DNA of 64,000 nucleotides from Thiomicrorhabdus sp. Its GTDB lineage: Bacteria; Pseudomonadota; Gammaproteobacteria; Thiomicrospirales; Thiomicrospiraceae. Below the pieces are notes generated by a model. That model was given only the letters and a program-made list of their open reading frames with translations, did no database searches and had not been told where the DNA came from. Shown here piece after piece: positions 40,298 through 48,863 of the stretch; position 1 is the first letter of the stretch, and every line of letters begins with the position of its first letter. The stretch is from assembly GCF_963677875.1 (NCBI RefSeq), contig NZ_OY782570.1, positions 1 to 64,000 on the forward strand, read 5' to 3'. The position numbers and the translations under genes are program-made.

Positions 40298-41758
40298 TCA
40301 ATAATGAAAGCCTTCGCATCGGTAGTAGTCGTAGTTGACAACCAGACGGTCATGTTCGCGAAGAGACAATTGATCGATCCGGTGGCAAGATGCAAACTGG
40401 TAAGGTTGGTTACCGACAGGCATTTCTTTGTCATACGCTGGTTGCACCAGCAGGCCGGTGGCTCCTTGCGGTGCTTGAGGAAACCAGAAAGGAAATTGTG
40501 TTTGTTTGCTGTTGGCAATGAAAATCGCTTGCGGTTTGAGATACCAGGCGGATCGGCTGGCATAACTCCAGTTGCCGACAAATATCCGTTCTTCGCCATG
40601 TTGCTTTTGCAGCTGTTGCGCTTTCTGCATGGCTTGAGGCCAGCCATATTCGGTTTTGAACGGATTTTCGTTATCCTGAAACGGATACCAGAAACTGTAC
40701 AACAAGCTCTGGAGAGAAATATTCAAAGCGGTGAACAGCATCAACAAGCCGGCCGCCGAGTATTTGATCCAGCTGATCCGGCGTCTTTGCCACAATGTTT
40801 TAGCGATTAGGGGAATGAGCAGTAGCCACGCCAGAGAGAGCCAGTGCGGCAGACTTTCTTCGAAGCCTGAACCCCAGGCGAACAGAAGAATCACCGGTAG
40901 AGCGAACAGAATCAATAAGCGAGAAGACTGCTGGCGGTAATTGTCCGGTTTCATCAGCATCCAGTAACCGATGAAATAAATCAACGGTGTGTAGCTGACC
41001 AGCTGGATGGCTTGAGAGCGAATGAAATTTTTCAGAAGCCACTGGTTTTTTCCTGCGCCATGTTCAATCTGATATTGGAAAGAGGCCCAGTCATGTATCC
41101 CGTTCCAATAGAGAATCGGCGTGATCAGCAGCAAGGCAATCGCTACGGCCAGCCATAAGCCTTTTGCTTTCAGCCAGTCCCAGCGTCCGGCAGCCAACAT
41201 TACCAGCATCAGCGAGGCGACCAGCGTGACCGCCGTGTATTTTGCAAGAGCAGCCAGTCCGACCAGAATACCGAGAAAAACCCAAAGACGGAGTGGAATA
41301 TCCCCGGATGGGTGTTGCAACATCGAGTGAACAACCAGAACCAAAAGCAAAGTGAAAACCATCAAGGGCAAATCTGGCAGCAACCCGAAGCCCATTAAAG
41401 AGAAAAGGGTGCTGCTGTTCAAAAGAATCAGGCTCCAGAAACCGATCCATTGCGCATCCTGTCTGCTATTGCCATCGGCAGAGAATAATTTTTCAGGCAC
41501 ACGGTAAAGCAGAAAATTCAAAACGACAAATAAAGCGATTGGAACCAATCTGGCTCCCCAATCTGTTGGGATCAATGCCATGGGAAGAATCTGCAGCCAG
41601 CCGACCATTGGCGGGTGATCGAAATAACTCCAATCGGGGTGCAGGCCGTAAAGGGCATAGTGAGCTTCGTCAACTCCGAGTTCGGTATGGAATGCCAGAA
41701 TAAGGTGCAGAAAAGTAACGATGCTGACAAGCCAGATGCCGGCCGATGCTGGTCTCAT
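40298..41758 (-). CDS. GT39/ArnT-like integral-membrane glycosyltransferase
   Basis: A 486-residue GT-C enzyme of the PMT/ArnT (GT39/GT83) kind. The first periplasmic loop has the acidic pair in GVDEAHYALYG, followed by DWSYFDHPPMVGWLQ, typical for bacterial members that use a polyprenyl-phosphate sugar. About ten to twelve helices follow, with a C-terminal periplasmic domain from about residue 370. It would add a sugar from a lipid donor to LPS, lipid A or protein on the periplasmic side. The donor cannot be read from the sequence; the arabinose lipid predicted from 7685-12686 is one possibility. Confidence 0.82.
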   Translation of the reverse strand: MRPASAGIWLVSIVTFLHLILAFHTELGVDEAHYALYGLHPDWSYFDHPPMVGWLQILPMALIPTDWGARLVPIALFVVLNFLLYRVPEKLFSADGNSRQDAQWIGFWSLILLNSSTLFSLMGFGLLPDLPLMVFTLLLVLVVHSMLQHPSGDIPLRLWVFLGILVGLAALAKYTAVTLVASLMLVMLAAGRWDWLKAKGLWLAVAIALLLITPILYWNGIHDWASFQYQIEHGAGKNQWLLKNFIRSQAIQLVSYTPLIYFIGYWMLMKPDNYRQQSSRLLILFALPVILLFAWGSGFEESLPHWLSLAWLLLIPLIAKTLWQRRRISWIKYSAAGLLMLFTALNISLQSLLYSFWYPFQDNENPFKTEYGWPQAMQKAQQLQKQHGEERIFVGNWSYASRSAWYLKPQAIFIANSKQTQFPFWFPQAPQGATGLLVQPAYDKEMPVGNQPYQFASCHRIDQLSLREHDRLVVNYDYYRCEGFHY

Positions 41759-41878
41759 GGAGAATCCTTAACAAGATGACGGATGTCGTTAAAATCAGGT
41801 CCCGGTTCTCGGTTGGCCTGAGTGGAGTGTCATTTTAACGAAATTCCGCTTTGAGGCCCATTTTTTCTATGCAAACTC

Positions 41879-41941
41879 AGGGGATAAGTCTGTTGAAAAA
41901 CCGCGTTTTATTCTGTGGATAAGTTGTGAGGAAGTGGATAA
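41879..41941 (-). promoter_or_regulatory. Cluster of DnaA-box-like nonamers
   Basis: On the minus strand TTATCCACA (41914-41922) equals the DnaA-box consensus. TTATCCACT (41933-41941) and TTATCCCCT (41879-41887) are one and two bases off and in the same orientation. They fall in the 220-base gap between the GT39 gene and epmB, which has no gene of its own. Confidence 0.4.
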
Positions 41942-41978
41942 AACGCTTGAAAGACAGTTATGTTGGGCACCGAATCGA

Positions 41979-42920
41979 CTACATCGGAGTTTTGTTCGGT
42001 TGTCCGGAGATTTCTCGGACCAGTTGAGGAACTAGGTAGCCGGGGAGGCGCGCCCTCAAAGCGGCATGTAAACTCAGGGCAATATTGTCGCTGACTTCAA
42101 AATGCGCACTGCCGCTGACTCGATCCAGCTGGTGAAGATAGTAGGGCAGAACGCCTTGCGAAAACAGTTTGTGACTGAGGCTCTCGAGTGTTTCCAGAGT
42201 GTCGTTGACCCTTCTCAGCAGAACGCTTTGATTCAGCAGATGCATTCCCCCGGATCGATAGTCGGCAAAGAGGGCGGCGGTTTTTTGATCCAGTTCCTGG
42301 GGGTGGTTGCAATGAATGACCATCACGGTATGTAAACGGGTCTGTTCGGCCCATTCGATGATACTGCGATGAACAGTTTTCTCAGGCATGACGACAGGAG
42401 TTCGACTATGAAAACGCAGGGTTTTTATATGTGGAATGGTTTCGATTGCCGCTAACAGCTGCAAAAGCGATTCCGTGGTCAAGGTCAGAGGGTCGCCACC
42501 ACTGAGAATGATTTCATGGATACTATTGTCTTGCCGGATGTAATTCAGCGCATCCTGCCAATGACGTCGATTGATCTGTTCCTGATAGGGGAAATGGCGG
42601 CGAAAGCAGTAGCGGCAGTGAATATCGCAACGTGGGCTGGCCATTAACAGAACCCGGCCATGGTATTTATGCAGCAGGCTGGGGAGTGGATTTTTATGTA
42701 AATCCCCGACTGGATCGGTAATAAAACCGTCAATTTCGTCGTTTTCTCTGATATCCGGAAGGATCTGCAAAAGTAGAGGATCCTGTGGATTCTTCGCTTC
42801 AATACGCCGTAAAAAGGCTTGGGGAGCCTTAAAAGGAAAACCGTAATCGGGCTTTGTACGCAACTCATCGGCGTTCAGATCGACGTTCAGTTGCGGAGCA
42901 GAATTGGGTATGCTGGTCAT
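41979..42920 (-). CDS. epmB: EF-P (R)-beta-lysine aminomutase (EpmB/YjeK)
   Basis: A 313-residue radical-SAM lysine 2,3-aminomutase that converts (S)-alpha-lysine to (R)-beta-lysine for EF-P modification. The [4Fe-4S] cluster motif is C98-x3-C102-x2-C105 within PRCDIHCRYCFRRHFP, and the SAM-binding GGDPL motif is in LSGGDPLTL. It lacks the long C-terminal extension of clostridial KamA, as usual for EpmB. It diverges from efp with a 178-base intergenic region, the typical neighbourhood. Confidence 0.94.
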   Translation of the reverse strand: MTSIPNSAPQLNVDLNADELRTKPDYGFPFKAPQAFLRRIEAKNPQDPLLLQILPDIRENDEIDGFITDPVGDLHKNPLPSLLHKYHGRVLLMASPRCDIHCRYCFRRHFPYQEQINRRHWQDALNYIRQDNSIHEIILSGGDPLTLTTESLLQLLAAIETIPHIKTLRFHSRTPVVMPEKTVHRSIIEWAEQTRLHTVMVIHCNHPQELDQKTAALFADYRSGGMHLLNQSVLLRRVNDTLETLESLSHKLFSQGVLPYYLHQLDRVSGSAHFEVSDNIALSLHAALRARLPGYLVPQLVREISGQPNKTPM

Positions 42921-43098
42921 TTTGAAGCGGCCTCAAAGTTGAGGATTCGGAAATGAAGAGCATTGTAGCGGGCTTTTGCCTGCTTTTCACCTCTCAAGTC
43001 CAGAGGGATTTTGTTTTTTACCCTCAGGGGTTTTGAGGTAAAATAGCCGGATTTTATCGATGAACATAAATTATTCGGAACTATTCTAGGTACCTATT

Positions 43099-43665
43099 AT
43101 GGCAACTTACAGCACCAACGAATTTAAAAACGGCCTGAAATTCCTGATGGACGGCCAGCCTTGCACCATTCTTGATAACACCATTGTACAGCCGGGTAAA
43201 GGCCAGGCATTTAACCGTGTTAAATATCGCAATCTTATGACCGGACGTGTTCTGGAAAAAACGTTCAAGTCGGGCGAAAAAGTGGATGCTGCGGATGTCA
43301 TCGATACCGATTTGCAATATTTGTATAACGATGGTGAATTCTGGCATTTTATGGATGCGGAAAGTTTCGAACAGTATCAGGCTCCCGAATCTGCAGTGGC
43401 TGACGTCAATAAATGGCTGATTGAGCAGGATATGTGTACCGTTACTCTGTTTAACGGCCAGCCGATTTCCGTTACGCCTCCAAAGCAAGTGACTTTGGAA
43501 ATTACGGAAACCGACCCGGGCCTGAAAGGGGATACCGCGGGAACCGGAGGCAAGCCGGCCACTCTGTCCAGCGGAGCCGTGGTGCAAGTGCCTCTTTTCG
43601 TCCAGGTTGGTGAAATGGTGGTCGTCAACACGGAAAAAGGTGAATATGTCTCGCGTGCGAAATAA
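43099..43665 (+). CDS. efp: Elongation factor P
   Basis: A 188-residue EF-P that relieves ribosome stalling at polyproline. The modification loop VQPGKGQAF places the target lysine at residue 34, the residue beta-lysylated by EpmA in E. coli. The three KOW/OB domains have normal length. EpmA and EpmB are encoded next door, so the beta-lysine type of modification is expected. The last 20 bases overlap epmA, and an intrinsic terminator lies 27 bases after the efp stop. Confidence 0.96.
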   Translation: MATYSTNEFKNGLKFLMDGQPCTILDNTIVQPGKGQAFNRVKYRNLMTGRVLEKTFKSGEKVDAADVIDTDLQYLYNDGEFWHFMDAESFEQYQAPESAVADVNKWLIEQDMCTVTLFNGQPISVTPPKQVTLEITETDPGLKGDTAGTGGKPATLSSGAVVQVPLFVQVGEMVVVNTEKGEYVSRAK

Positions 43666-44632
43666 TCCGCACGATCGACGTTCACAATTGCAAAAACGCT
43701 CGCAGTTACTGCAAAGTCTGCGAGCGTTTTTTTATGAACGCGATCTTATCGAGGTGGAGACTCCGATGCTGTCTGCCGGAGCGACACCGGATCTGCACCT
43801 GGGCTCTTTGCACAGTTATGTGCAGATTCCGGGAGTGAAAGAGGCTCGGAAGATGTATTGGCATACTTCGCCGGAATATCCGATGAAACGTCTGCTGTGT
43901 GAAGGGTCGGGTGATATTTTTTACCTTGGCAAGGTTTTTCGGGACGGAGATCTCAGTCCGCGGCATCAAGTTGAATTTACCATGCTGGAATGGTATCGCA
44001 CCGATTTCACTTTGCAGCAGTTGATTAATGAAGTCTGCGAATTGGTAAATCGAATCCTGCCGCGTCCCCGAACAGTGCAGCAGTTGAGTTATCGGCAGGC
44101 ATTTGCTGATCTGGCCGGCATCGGGAACATTTTTGAAGCCGATGCGCAAATCTGTCAGCGGTGTCTAAAGGAGCATGGCGTGCCGGAGGTTGTTGGTGTT
44201 GATGCTGACGATAAACCGCTATGGGAGCAGTTGATTTTAACCGAAGTGATCGAGCCTAAACTCGGCCAGGGCGTAATCAGTGTCCTCTATGATTTCCCTG
44301 CCAGAGATGCCGCTTTGGCGCGCCTTAATCCGCGAGACGACACGCTGGCCGAGCGCTTTGAAGTTTTTGTGGATGCAATGGAGCTGGCCAATGGTTATCG
44401 TGAACTGACCGATGGTCGTCTCTACCGGGAGCGTTTTGAAGATCAACTTCGATTAAGAGCCGACTGCGCTTTGCCGATGGTACCGCTGGACGAACAACTT
44501 CTTCAGACATTGAATGCGCATCCTCTGCCAGATTGCAGCGGAGTTGCTCTGGGCGTTGACCGCTTGTTTATGCTTCAGCAAGAGTTTGAACGGATTGAGC
44601 AGGGACTCGCCTTCGGATTGCTTGATGCCTGA
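43646..44632 (+). CDS. epmA: EF-P--(R)-beta-lysine ligase (EpmA/GenX/PoxA)
   Basis: A 328-residue truncated class II lysyl-tRNA-synthetase paralogue that ligates beta-lysine to Lys34 of EF-P. It has [18 protein letters not shown] (motif 1 region), [25 protein letters not shown] (motif 2 region, positions about 43921-43995) and [14 protein letters not shown] (motif 3). There is no tRNA anticodon-binding domain. The start at 43646 has AAGGTG upstream and overlaps efp by 20 bases. Codons 16-30 contain a complete intrinsic terminator, so full-length transcripts are probably a minority of those starting at the efp promoter. Confidence 0.94.
   Translation: MSRVRNNPHDRRSQLQKRSQLLQSLRAFFYERDLIEVETPMLSAGATPDLHLGSLHSYVQIPGVKEARKMYWHTSPEYPMKRLLCEGSGDIFYLGKVFRDGDLSPRHQVEFTMLEWYRTDFTLQQLINEVCELVNRILPRPRTVQQLSYRQAFADLAGIGNIFEADAQICQRCLKEHGVPEVVGVDADDKPLWEQLILTEVIEPKLGQGVISVLYDFPARDAALARLNPRDDTLAERFEVFVDAMELANGYRELTDGRLYRERFEDQLRLRADCALPMVPLDEQLLQTLNAHPLPDCSGVALGVDRLFMLQQEFERIEQGLAFGLLDA
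43692..43733 (+). terminator. Intrinsic terminator inside epmA coding sequence
   Basis: AAAAACGCTCGCAG (43692-43705) is a perfect reverse complement of CTGCGAGCGTTTTT (43718-43731). The 12-base loop can add an ACT/AGT pair set, and seven T follow at 43727-43733. It ends about 68 bases after the efp stop but lies within epmA codons 16-30. It looks like the efp terminator made compatible with the epmA reading frame. Confidence 0.85.
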
Positions 44633-44740
44633 ACCTTTTTCAATTGTTGTCGCCTTATTTGACTTTGAAGTCGCGCGGGTTACTCTCTTTCAGCCGATTG
44701 CCAGGTTGTTCAAAGTAAAACCAGAGAAATTGGTAGCGGC

Positions 44741-44775
44741 GAGATATGAGATATTAGATGTGAGATGCGAGAGAA
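44741..44775 (+). repeat. Short GAGAT-rich imperfect tandem repeat
   Basis: The stretch GAGATATGAGATATTAGATG followed by TGAGATGCGAGAG is built from irregular GAGAT/TGAGA units in the 220-base gap between epmA and sspA. It may be a small dispersed repeat; no second copy was noticed in the window. Confidence 0.4.
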
Positions 44776-44855
44776 ATCAGGGGCTTGACACAGGGTGTAT
44801 AATAATTTGATTCGTTGCAAATTAATTTATATTTAGCGTTTTTAGGAGAAACTCC

Positions 44856-45488
44856 ATGTCAGAGATCCCAGTCACCAAGCGTTCCGTGATGGTCCTCTTT
44901 TCCGATCCGAAAAGCCCGAGCTGCCACCGAGTACGTCTTGTCGCCAAAGAAAAAGATATTCCGATGGATATCATCGAAGTGGATGCAGACAACCTTCCCG
45001 AAGATTTGGTGGAGTTAAATCCTTATGGAACTTTGCCGACGTTGGTTGACCGTGAGTTGGTGCTGTACGATCCACAGGTCATCATCGAATATTTGGACGA
45101 GCGTTTCCCGCATCCTCCCTTGATGTCGGTTGATCCGATTTCTAAAGCGCGCGCGCGCCAGATGTTGCGTCAGATTGAAACCGAATGGTATCCTTTAATC
45201 GAAACCATCATGCACAGCGATGACGAAACGGCGGTCAAAACGGCGCGCCGTGATTTGCTGGAGCGCTTGATTCAGCTGATTCCGGTATTTACTCATAAAC
45301 CTTTCTTTATGAGTGAAGATTATTCTCTGGTCGACATCAGTATGGCTGTCATGCTGTGGCGTTTGCCTTACTTGGGTATCGAGTTGCCGAAAACGGCCAA
45401 GCCGATTGTGGATTACGCTGAAAAAGTGCTTAATCGAGAAATGTTCTCCGAAAGTCTGTCGGACGATGAATTGGATATGCGAGACTAA
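44856..45488 (+). CDS. sspA: Stringent starvation protein A
   Basis: A 210-residue glutathione-transferase-fold protein that binds RNA polymerase and affects transcription under starvation and acid stress. It has VMVLFSDPKSPSCHRVRLVAKEK at the start (positions about 44886-44955) and the PYGTLPTLVDRELVLYDPQVIIEYLDERFPHPPL region (about 45022-45120), both diagnostic. A good AGGAG lies eight bases before the ATG. A TATAAT at 44798-44803 is present, but the nearby TTGACA (44785) is far too close to be its -35. It is followed two bases later by sspB. Confidence 0.94.
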   Translation: MSEIPVTKRSVMVLFSDPKSPSCHRVRLVAKEKDIPMDIIEVDADNLPEDLVELNPYGTLPTLVDRELVLYDPQVIIEYLDERFPHPPLMSVDPISKARARQMLRQIETEWYPLIETIMHSDDETAVKTARRDLLERLIQLIPVFTHKPFFMSEDYSLVDISMAVMLWRLPYLGIELPKTAKPIVDYAEKVLNREMFSESLSDDELDMRD

Positions 45489-45490
45489 GA

Positions 45491-45967
45491 ATGATCTCAA
45501 ACCGCCCTTATATGATCCGTGCGCTTTACGACTGGATTCTTGACAATCGCTGGACACCGCATCTGCAAGTCGATGCCGATTATCCCGGGGTTCAAGTACC
45601 ACAGGAATTTGTTCAGGACGGTGTGATTGTGCTGAATGTCAGTCCATCTGCGGTTTTTGGATTAACGATGGAAAATGAGCGTTTTCAGTTTAAGGCGCGT
45701 TTTGGCGGCGTTGAGCGAGTGATCGGTTTTCCTCCACAGGCGGTGCTGGCGATTTTTGCCCGCGAAAACGGACATGGCATGCCATTTCCTCCAGAGCCTT
45801 ATCCAAATCAGGAGTCGGCTCAGGCACAGGTTGCTTCCAAGCCGAAAATCAGCGGTGTCGAAAGTTCGGGAGTGAAAACAGATAAGCCGGCTAAAAAAGA
45901 CGACAAGTCTGATAAAGAGAAGGATGGCAAAAAGAAAAAACGTCCGACACTTTCAGTCGTGAAATAG
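45491..45967 (+). CDS. sspB: ClpXP protease specificity-enhancing factor SspB
   Basis: A 158-residue adaptor that tethers ssrA-tagged proteins to ClpXP. The N-terminal folded domain starts SNRPYMIRALYDWILDNRWTP and has FEARFGGVERVIGFPP-like strands (here FKARFGGVERVIGFPP). A Lys/Asp-rich flexible linker follows. The C-terminal end RPTLSVVK corresponds to the ClpX-binding tail (RPALRVVK in E. coli). It is cotranscribed with sspA and followed by an intrinsic terminator. Confidence 0.94.
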   Translation: MISNRPYMIRALYDWILDNRWTPHLQVDADYPGVQVPQEFVQDGVIVLNVSPSAVFGLTMENERFQFKARFGGVERVIGFPPQAVLAIFARENGHGMPFPPEPYPNQESAQAQVASKPKISGVESSGVKTDKPAKKDDKSDKEKDGKKKKRPTLSVVK

Positions 45968-45998
45968 TTTTTAAAGCAAAATCCTCATGTATCGCCGT

Positions 45999-46040
45999 AA
46001 ACCTCGCAATGGAATTTCCGCTGCGGGGTTTTTGTTTTTT
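45999..46040 (+). terminator. Intrinsic terminator after sspB
   Basis: Stem AAACCTCGCA (45999-46008) pairs with TGCGGGGTTT (46022-46031) with one G-U pair, then a T-rich run interrupted by one G to 46040. It begins 31 bases after the sspB stop. Confidence 0.8.
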
Positions 46041-46180
46041 TGAGGCATTTTCAGGTATTTTTCAAAGGGCGGCGGAAAAAATGGGAATGTTTTTCAGAAA
46101 AAGGGGAGCATTGATCCGGTCGACGGAAAAATTCAAATCGTTTATGCTGTTTGCATCATTTGGTTGAGGAGAGGTCAGCT

Positions 46181-46837
46181 ATGAGTAAATTCAGTTTGGA
46201 TAATGCTCGCGAACAGACACGCGGCGAGGAAATTGCTAATACGATCACACATGGTATCGCATTGCTTGCGTTAGTGATCGGTACGCCGTTTTTGATCTGG
46301 AATGCGGTGCAGGAAGGGGATGCCGGTTTCGTTGTCGGAGCGAGTGTTTTTGCCGCTTCGGCCATTTTGCTTTATCTGGCGTCGACGGTTTATCACGCTT
46401 TGCGTTCCGGTAAAACCAAACAACTTTTCCGTACGCTGGATCATTCGGCAATTTTTTTATTGATTGCCGGAACCTACACGCCTTTTACACTTGGTGTTTT
46501 AAGCGGTGCCTGGGGTTGGACGCTGTTTGGTATCGTCTGGGGGCTGGCTGTTGTCGGTGTGGCGATGAAAGCTTTTAAATGGGGCTATCATCCCTTGCTG
46601 TCTACCGGGCTTTATCTGGCAATGGGCTGGCTGGTGGTGATTGCCATTAATCCATTGCTTGAAGCGGTGCCGACCGAAGGTTTGTTATGGTTGCTTGCCG
46701 GCGGTTTGTTTTACACCGTGGGAGTCGTGTTTTATGCAACCGATTCGAGGTTGAAATACGGACACTCCATCTGGCATTTCTTTGTAATGGGCGGAACCGG
46801 TTGCCACTATTTTGCGGTACTTTGGTATGCCGCCTAA
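46181..46837 (+). CDS. Hemolysin III/YqfA family (PAQR-like) membrane protein
   Basis: A 218-residue protein with seven predicted membrane helices and the HlyIII/PAQR metal-site motifs: EEIANTITHGIALL near the N terminus, STVYHAL followed by LDHSAIFLLIAGTYTP, and WHFFVMGGTGCHYFAVL at the end (positions about 46771-46822). The start at 46181 has GAGGAGAGG upstream. The family includes proposed ceramidase-like or membrane-fluidity regulators; true haemolysis is not implied. The stop codon overlaps the stop of the opposing mvaD by two bases. Confidence 0.88.
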   Translation: MSKFSLDNAREQTRGEEIANTITHGIALLALVIGTPFLIWNAVQEGDAGFVVGASVFAASAILLYLASTVYHALRSGKTKQLFRTLDHSAIFLLIAGTYTPFTLGVLSGAWGWTLFGIVWGLAVVGVAMKAFKWGYHPLLSTGLYLAMGWLVVIAINPLLEAVPTEGLLWLLAGGLFYTVGVVFYATDSRLKYGHSIWHFFVMGGTGCHYFAVLWYAA

Positions 46838-47868
46838 GCGTGAAACGGTCGAATAAACTCGATGTGCATACCGTTTTCTTGAAAAGCATTTTTGATTGTG
46901 GTCTGATCTTTTTCCTGCAGGAGCAGTTTCAGGTTCGGCCCGGCGTCCATTGTGAAATAAACCTCAATTCCCTGTTCGCGTAATGTCCAGACTTTCTGCA
47001 TGGCGGCAATCGACTCGGGTTGCCAGTAAACAATTGGTGGCCAGGTGGCGATCATGGTGGCGTGCATGCTCAAGGCATTGTGTTCGGCGGTTTGACCGAC
47101 AGTGGAAAAATTTTTTTCCCGGATTGCGTCGATAATGGTTTGAAGATCGCGTTCAGCTTGAGCTGGCCAGGCTTGATACAGGGCGCAGCTGTCGACGGTC
47201 TGCTGCATCCCGGCCGTTGAACCGATCGGTTTTTCTCCGGTATCGACCTTGACCAGACCGATACTTAGCTCCGGCCATTGAGTCTCCAGAGGTTCAGCGA
47301 AGCTGTCCATGCCGTCTTCTCGATCTCCTTTATGCCACACGGCAAAGCCGTTAAAGAGTGAACGGCTGGCACTGCCGCTGCCAAAACGGGCCAGTAGCGA
47401 TAAGGTTGTTTTCGGCAATTGCCAGTCAAAGAGATCATCCAATGCCAGAACCAGTGCCGCGTAGCCGGAAGCGGAAGATGCCAGACCGGCTGCGGTGGGA
47501 ACACTGTTGGTCGTCGCCACTTCAAATGCGTGTTGCGGCGTGCTGCGAAAGCCGTCGAGAAAACGGCTTAAACGTCGGGCGAAGGAAGTTTCACTGTCGA
47601 GTAGAGTTCCGTTGAGACGGACAATGTCTTGAGTGCCCTCGATGAGCTTCAGGGTGGTTGTCGTACCGAGCCCGGGGAGGCTGATTGATACGCTACCGTT
47701 GATCGGTAAATTCAGAGCCTGGTCTCGTTTTCCCCAGTATTTACTGAGGGCGATATTGACCGGAGCCTGGCCGTGTCCGCAGAGTTTTCTGGCCTGAAGG
47801 GGAGTGGGATTTACGCTTTGTGCCAGAATTTGCCGAATAAAAGCCTGTTGTCTCTGTTGATCTGTCAT
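46834..47868 (-). CDS. mvaD: Diphosphomevalonate decarboxylase
   Basis: Last step of the classical mevalonate pathway: ATP-dependent decarboxylation of mevalonate diphosphate to IPP. The 344-residue GHMP-fold protein has the family signature APVNIALSKYWGKRD, the ATP-binding PTAAGLASSASGYAAL and the catalytic Asp region YFTMDAGPNLKLL. The start at 47868 overlaps the stop of the upstream kinase (ATGA); an open frame further upstream lies within that kinase. It is the last gene of the leftward operon. Confidence 0.93.
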   Translation of the reverse strand: MTDQQRQQAFIRQILAQSVNPTPLQARKLCGHGQAPVNIALSKYWGKRDQALNLPINGSVSISLPGLGTTTTLKLIEGTQDIVRLNGTLLDSETSFARRLSRFLDGFRSTPQHAFEVATTNSVPTAAGLASSASGYAALVLALDDLFDWQLPKTTLSLLARFGSGSASRSLFNGFAVWHKGDREDGMDSFAEPLETQWPELSIGLVKVDTGEKPIGSTAGMQQTVDSCALYQAWPAQAERDLQTIIDAIREKNFSTVGQTAEHNALSMHATMIATWPPIVYWQPESIAAMQKVWTLREQGIEVYFTMDAGPNLKLLLQEKDQTTIKNAFQENGMHIEFIRPFHA

Positions 47869-48863
47869 GTGTCTTGCTCGGAGTGGGTCATTAAGTGGGC
47901 TCCCTTGGGGCTGATTGGCAACTGTAGCTGTAAATATTCTGCAAGTGATGATTGCGCCGGGCACTCAGCCAGAAGGTTTGTCGACTGTTGCGCCGTGCTT
48001 TCCAGATCACCCAGCGCCAGAACACAGTCGCCCAAACCGGAGCCGGAAATTTTGCTGGCTCGGATTTGCGGACATTGCCGTAATTGCTCGACCAGTTCAT
48101 TCATAACCGAATCGCTGACACCAAGTTGTGCCATTAGCTGTTGGTAGGTCTCGAAGCTTTGGTAGAACTGACGCCAATGCTTGTTTTTCAAAGCTTGATA
48201 GCTCTGGAGTGTAGTTGAGCCCATCGCGTTGTAAAGTGCCTGCAATGCTTGCGGACGATCTCGCCAATCTAGGGCAACCTTCGCCAGCACTTCTGCGGTT
48301 GGCGTTTTGTAGCCGCTGTAAACCAGCAATAATGGCATGGAGACTGGGATGGATTCTATTGTCGGTTTGTCGGTTTCCGTTGGGGGGTGGAAATAAACGA
48401 CGCCGCCGAAAAGGCTGGCTGCCAGATCGGTTGCTGATCCGCGCCCTTGAATTTCGACAATTACCTGTTTACCGATCTGCCACAGTGCTTCTCGTTTCAG
48501 GCCTGTCGCGCACAGGTGATTCAAACCGGTTAAAATGGCGGCCAGCACCGCTGCAGAGCTGCCCAGTCCGATTGTGGATGAGAATTCACTGTGAATTTTC
48601 ATATTCACTCCAGGAGGGCGATACGCTTGAAATGCTTTTAAGGCATGGATGACAAAGCGCAGCTCGGGATGAAGAGTCAGTTGATCCCAAGTGGTTTGGT
48701 GATTGCCCAAAGCGGATTCGATATGAATTTCCTGATCGTTGCGAGTCTGCCACCGAATGCTGATCCATTGATTCAAAGCACAGGCAAGAGCAGGGTGACC
48801 ATAGACGACACTGTGTTCTCCGAGCAGCATGCTGTTGGCCGGTGCTTTACTGGAAAACATCAT
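47865..48863 (-). CDS. GHMP kinase, candidate phosphomevalonate kinase
   Basis: A 332-residue GHMP kinase with LGEHSVVYGHPAL at the N terminus, the glycine-rich ATP loop TIGLGSSAAVLAAI and QGRGSATDLAASLFGG. The GSxxDLAAS..GG form resembles phosphomevalonate kinases, while GEHSVVYG resembles mevalonate kinases. By elimination, as the operon has a second, more typical mevalonate kinase upstream, this should phosphorylate 5-phosphomevalonate. Start and stop overlap both neighbours by four bases. The division of labour between the two kinases is inferred. Confidence 0.75.
   Translation of the reverse strand: MMFSSKAPANSMLLGEHSVVYGHPALACALNQWISIRWQTRNDQEIHIESALGNHQTTWDQLTLHPELRFVIHALKAFQAYRPPGVNMKIHSEFSSTIGLGSSAAVLAAILTGLNHLCATGLKREALWQIGKQVIVEIQGRGSATDLAASLFGGVVYFHPPTETDKPTIESIPVSMPLLLVYSGYKTPTAEVLAKVALDWRDRPQALQALYNAMGSTTLQSYQALKNKHWRQFYQSFETYQQLMAQLGVSDSVMNELVEQLRQCPQIRASKISGSGLGDCVLALGDLESTAQQSTNLLAECPAQSSLAEYLQLQLPISPKGAHLMTHSEQDT

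Noticed and set aside
44785..44803. TTGACA followed by TATAAT before sspA
   Set aside because: The gap between the two boxes is only 7 bases, far too short for a sigma-70 promoter; at most the TATAAT works alone with a poor -35.
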